DNA of 26,318 nucleotides from Polaromonas sp. (GTDB lineage: Bacteria > Pseudomonadota > Gammaproteobacteria > Burkholderiales > Burkholderiaceae): positions 1 to 26,318 of the forward strand of contig PNMH01000054.1 in assembly GCA_013823505.1 (NCBI GenBank). Direction: 5' to 3'. How positions within the stretch are numbered: position 1 is the first letter of the stretch; the number at the start of each line of letters is the position of its first letter. The translations under genes were made by a program, and so were the position numbers. A model generated the notes under the pieces. It was not told the origin of the DNA, did not search any database, and saw only the letters and a list, made by a program, of their open reading frames with translations. Of this stretch, positions 24,053-26,318 are shown in pieces.

Positions 24053-24122
24053 GGCAATCCTTGCAGGCCGGGGAAAAAGCGTCAGTCTGCTGGAAGCCGC
24101 CACACAGATACTTGAGAAAAGC

Positions 24123-24151
24123 CGGACATCTTTTCCCACGCCGGGAATGAT
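24123..24151 (+). promoter_or_regulatory. Candidate sigma70-type promoter of the pha operon
   Basis: CGGACA (24123-24128) and AATGAT (24146-24151) are separated by 17 bases, each matching four of six consensus positions. Transcription would start near 24158, leaving a leader of about 24 bases with the AGGAG ribosome site before phaC. The call is by eye and weak. Confidence 0.35.
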
Positions 24152-24181
24152 AGGCCGCACACAAAAACACAGGAGACCAGC

Positions 24182-26044
24182 ATGACATCGGGCAAAACCC
24201 CACCCACCGACTGGCTGGAGACCGCAAATCAGTTCCAGCAAAACCTGATTCAACAGTGGACCCAGGTGGCCCAGGCCTTTCCTGGGGCAGCTGCTGCCCC
24301 GAAGGCCGGCGCCAACGATCCCTTCGCGGCCTTCAAGGCCTTCATGCCGCAGGCGGGGGCGGCCAACCCGTTCGGCATGGCCATGCCCACGGCAGGTGCG
24401 GGTTTCCCGGGCATGCCCGCCATGCCGGCCATGCCGGGCATGGGCGACATGTTCAAGAACGCGTCGGGTCAGCAGGTCAGTTTTGATCCCGCAAAGCTGC
24501 TCGAGATCCAGAACCAGTACCTGAAAGACGTGACCGGCCTGTGGAACCAAGGCCCGTCCGTCAAACCCGAAGGCGATCGGCGCTTTGCGTCCGATGCGTG
24601 GGCCAGCAACCCGATGGCGGCGTTTTCAGCGGCGGCCTACCTGCTCAATGCACGCACGCTCATGGCCCTGGCCGACGCGGTGCAGGGCGATGCCAAGACG
24701 CGCACCCGCGTGCGCTTCGCGGTGCAGCAGTGGATCGACGCCACTGCGCCGAGCAACTTTCTCGCCTTCAACGCCGAAGCGCAGAAGAAAGCCATCGACA
24801 CCCAGGGTGAGAGCATCGCCAAGGGCATGGCCAACCTGCTGCACGACATGAAGCAGGGCCATGTGTCCATGACCGACGAGAGCGTGTTCGAGGTGGGCAA
24901 GAACGTGGCCACGACAGAAGGCGCGGTGGTGTTCGAGAACGAGCTGTTCCAGCTGATCGAATACAAGCCGCTCACGGCCAAGGTGTACGAGCGGCCGTTC
25001 CTGCTGGTGCCACCCTGCATCAACAAGTTTTACATCCTCGATCTGCAGCCCGAGAACTCGCTGATCCGCTACTGCGTGGAGCAGGGTCACCGCACCTTTG
25101 TGGTGAGCTGGCGCAACCCCGATGAGTCGCTGGCCCAGGCCACCTGGGACCAGTACATCGAAGACGCGGTGATCAAGGCCATCGACGTTACGCAGGACAT
25201 CACCGGCGCCGAGACCATCAACGCGTTGGGCTTCTGCGTGGGCGGCACCATGCTGGGCACCGCGCTGGCCGTGCTGGCTGCGCGCGGTGAAGAGCCGGTG
25301 AACTGCGCCACCTTCCTCACCACGCTGCTCGACTTCACCGACACCGGCATCCTCGACGTGTTCATCGACGAGAACTTCGTCAAGTACCGCGAGGCGCAGT
25401 TCGCCCAGGGCGGCCTGATGCCCGGGCGCGACCTGGCCACCACCTTCAGCTTCCTGCGGCCCAACGACCTGGTGTGGAACTACGTGGTGGGCAATTACCT
25501 CAAGGGCGAGACGCCACCCCCCTTCGACCTGCTGTACTGGAACTCCGACAGCACCAACCTGCCAGGCCCGTACTACGCGCTCTATTTGCGCCAGATGTAC
25601 CTGGAGAACAACCTGATCAAGCCCGGCAAGATGACGGTCTGTGGCGAGAAGATCGACTTCCGCCAGGTCAAGCTGCCGGTCTACATCTACGGCTCGCGCG
25701 AAGACCACATCGTGCCCATCGGCGGTGCCTACGCCAGCACCCAGGTGTTCCCGGGCAAGAAGCGTTTCGTCATGGGCGCCTCGGGCCACATCGCCGGCGT
25801 GATCAACCCGGCGAGCAAGAAAAAGCGCAGCCACTGGATCGGCTCGGCCACCAAGTTCCCGAAGGACGTGAACGAATGGATCGCCAGCGCCGACGAACAA
25901 CCCGGCAGCTGGTGGACCGACTGGGCCGCCTGGCTCAAGCCGCAGGCTGGCAAGCAAATTGCTGCGCCCAAAACCTACGGCAAGGGCAAGACCTACGCGG
26001 TCATCGAGCCCGCACCTGGCCGCTACGTCAAAGCCAAGGCCTGA
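24182..26044 (+). CDS. phaC: Class I poly(3-hydroxyalkanoate) synthase
   Basis: The 620-residue enzyme polymerises short-chain (R)-3-hydroxyacyl-CoA, mainly 3-hydroxybutyryl-CoA, into storage polyester at granule surfaces. The lipase-like box GFCVGGTML carries catalytic C352, with D508 (SREDHIVP) and H536 (GHIAGV) completing the triad. RPFLLVPPCINKFYILDLQP and the class I C-terminus are present. It is somewhat longer than the Cupriavidus enzyme. Residues about 36-90 form a low-complexity Ala/Gly/Pro/Met-rich segment (PFGMAMPTAGAGFPGMPAMP). AGGAG lies 7 bases before the ATG. The thiolase gene follows by 35 bp, forming a phaCA-type operon. Confidence 0.96.
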   Translation: MTSGKTPPTDWLETANQFQQNLIQQWTQVAQAFPGAAAAPKAGANDPFAAFKAFMPQAGAANPFGMAMPTAGAGFPGMPAMPAMPGMGDMFKNASGQQVSFDPAKLLEIQNQYLKDVTGLWNQGPSVKPEGDRRFASDAWASNPMAAFSAAAYLLNARTLMALADAVQGDAKTRTRVRFAVQQWIDATAPSNFLAFNAEAQKKAIDTQGESIAKGMANLLHDMKQGHVSMTDESVFEVGKNVATTEGAVVFENELFQLIEYKPLTAKVYERPFLLVPPCINKFYILDLQPENSLIRYCVEQGHRTFVVSWRNPDESLAQATWDQYIEDAVIKAIDVTQDITGAETINALGFCVGGTMLGTALAVLAARGEEPVNCATFLTTLLDFTDTGILDVFIDENFVKYREAQFAQGGLMPGRDLATTFSFLRPNDLVWNYVVGNYLKGETPPPFDLLYWNSDSTNLPGPYYALYLRQMYLENNLIKPGKMTVCGEKIDFRQVKLPVYIYGSREDHIVPIGGAYASTQVFPGKKRFVMGASGHIAGVINPASKKKRSHWIGSATKFPKDVNEWIASADEQPGSWWTDWAAWLKPQAGKQIAAPKTYGKGKTYAVIEPAPGRYVKAKA

Positions 26045-26079
26045 CCCCGAATTTTTTCAGCACAACAAGGAGCAAACCC

Positions 26080-26318
26080 ATGGAAGACATCGTCATCGTT
26101 TCAGCCGCGCGCACCGCCGTCGGCAAGTTTGGCGGCTCGCTCGCCAAAGTCCCCGCCACCGAACTCGGCAGCATCGTCATCAAGGCCATGCTGGAGCGCA
26201 GTGGCTTGCCCGCCGATGTGATCGGTGAAGTGATCATGGGCCAGGTGCTGGCCGCGGGCGTGGGCCAGAACCCGGCCCGTCAGGCCATGATGAAGGCCGG
26301 CGTGGCCAAGGAAACACC
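26080..26318 (+). CDS. phaA: Acetyl-CoA acetyltransferase (beta-ketothiolase), 5' part, cut by window edge
   Basis: The first 79 codons of a thiolase are visible. MEDIVIVSAARTAVGKFGGS is the standard N-terminus, followed by VIGEVIMGQVLAAGVGQNPARQAM. AAGGAG lies about 8 bases before the ATG. The enzyme condenses two acetyl-CoA to acetoacetyl-CoA, the first step of polyhydroxybutyrate synthesis. The nucleophilic cysteine (near residue 89) lies beyond the window, so activity cannot be judged. The position directly after phaC supports phaA. A catabolic thiolase (atoB-type) cannot be excluded from this fragment. Confidence 0.92.
   Translation, partial: MEDIVIVSAARTAVGKFGGSLAKVPATELGSIVIKAMLERSGLPADVIGEVIMGQVLAAGVGQNPARQAMMKAGVAKET

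Noticed and set aside
24626..25957. A 443-codon minus-strand frame opposite phaC
   Set aside because: It is antisense to a complete PHA synthase with its catalytic triad. The translation is Val/His/Gln-rich without motifs.
24182..26318. Possible metabolic link of the PHA genes to the Rieske cluster
   Set aside because: They are 8 kb apart with unrelated genes and opposite-strand units between; phaC-phaA is a common chromosomal operon in this order.

Overview
The window is high-GC DNA, coding on both strands, from a betaproteobacterium of the order Burkholderiales. It most likely comes from the Comamonadaceae, with Hydrogenophaga-like genera as a guess. The reasons are the rpmI-rplT-pheS-pheT-ihfA-merR-tRNA-Pro order, the C-terminal sequence of ribosomal protein L35, a class I phaC followed by a thiolase gene, and the general protein repertoire. 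I could not run a database search, so the genus is inference. I see no transposase, integrase, CRISPR array, rRNA or phage gene.

Region 1 (1-5280, + strand) is a conserved housekeeping block: the end of rpmI, then rplT, a strong terminator or attenuator, pheS, pheT, ihfA, a MerR-type regulator, and tRNA-Pro(GGG) with its own terminator.

Region 2 (5311-10750) holds accessory and conserved hypothetical genes: an uncharacterised 158-residue protein, an orphan cytoplasmic PAS/PAS hybrid histidine kinase, a small membrane protein coupled to an FMN-dependent PNPOx-like protein, a 104-residue hypothetical protein, an MFS transporter, and a zinc-ribbon Nudix hydrolase.

Region 3 (10783-16730) is the most interesting part. 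A minus-strand gene set encodes a phthalate-dioxygenase-type Rieske oxygenase, a glutamine-synthetase-like ligase overlapping it by ATGA, an adrenodoxin-type ferredoxin, an FAH-family hydrolase and a TRAP-type periplasmic binding protein. It ends at a terminator. A GntR/FCD regulator is transcribed divergently, with a perfect inverted repeat in the shared 65-bp promoter region. Together these look like uptake, N-glutamylation (or another amide ligation), oxygenation and C-C hydrolysis of an unidentified aromatic or amine-bearing compound.

Region 4 (16760-19233) follows the regulator by 29 bp. It is a coupled pair: an AMP-phosphorylase/thymidine-phosphorylase-type enzyme and a divergent PRPP-synthetase-family protein, probably a nucleotide-ribose salvage module.

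Region 5 (19314-24052) holds three lipoproteins (two paired on the minus strand), an Old Yellow Enzyme reductase, a zeta-class GST coupled to pgeF, and a small membrane protein whose 3' end overlaps pgeF by 81 bp on the opposite strand.

Region 6 (24182-26318) is the polyhydroxyalkanoate operon: phaC, with a Met/Pro/Gly/Ala-rich N-terminal segment, and the start of an acetyl-CoA acetyltransferase gene cut by the window edge.
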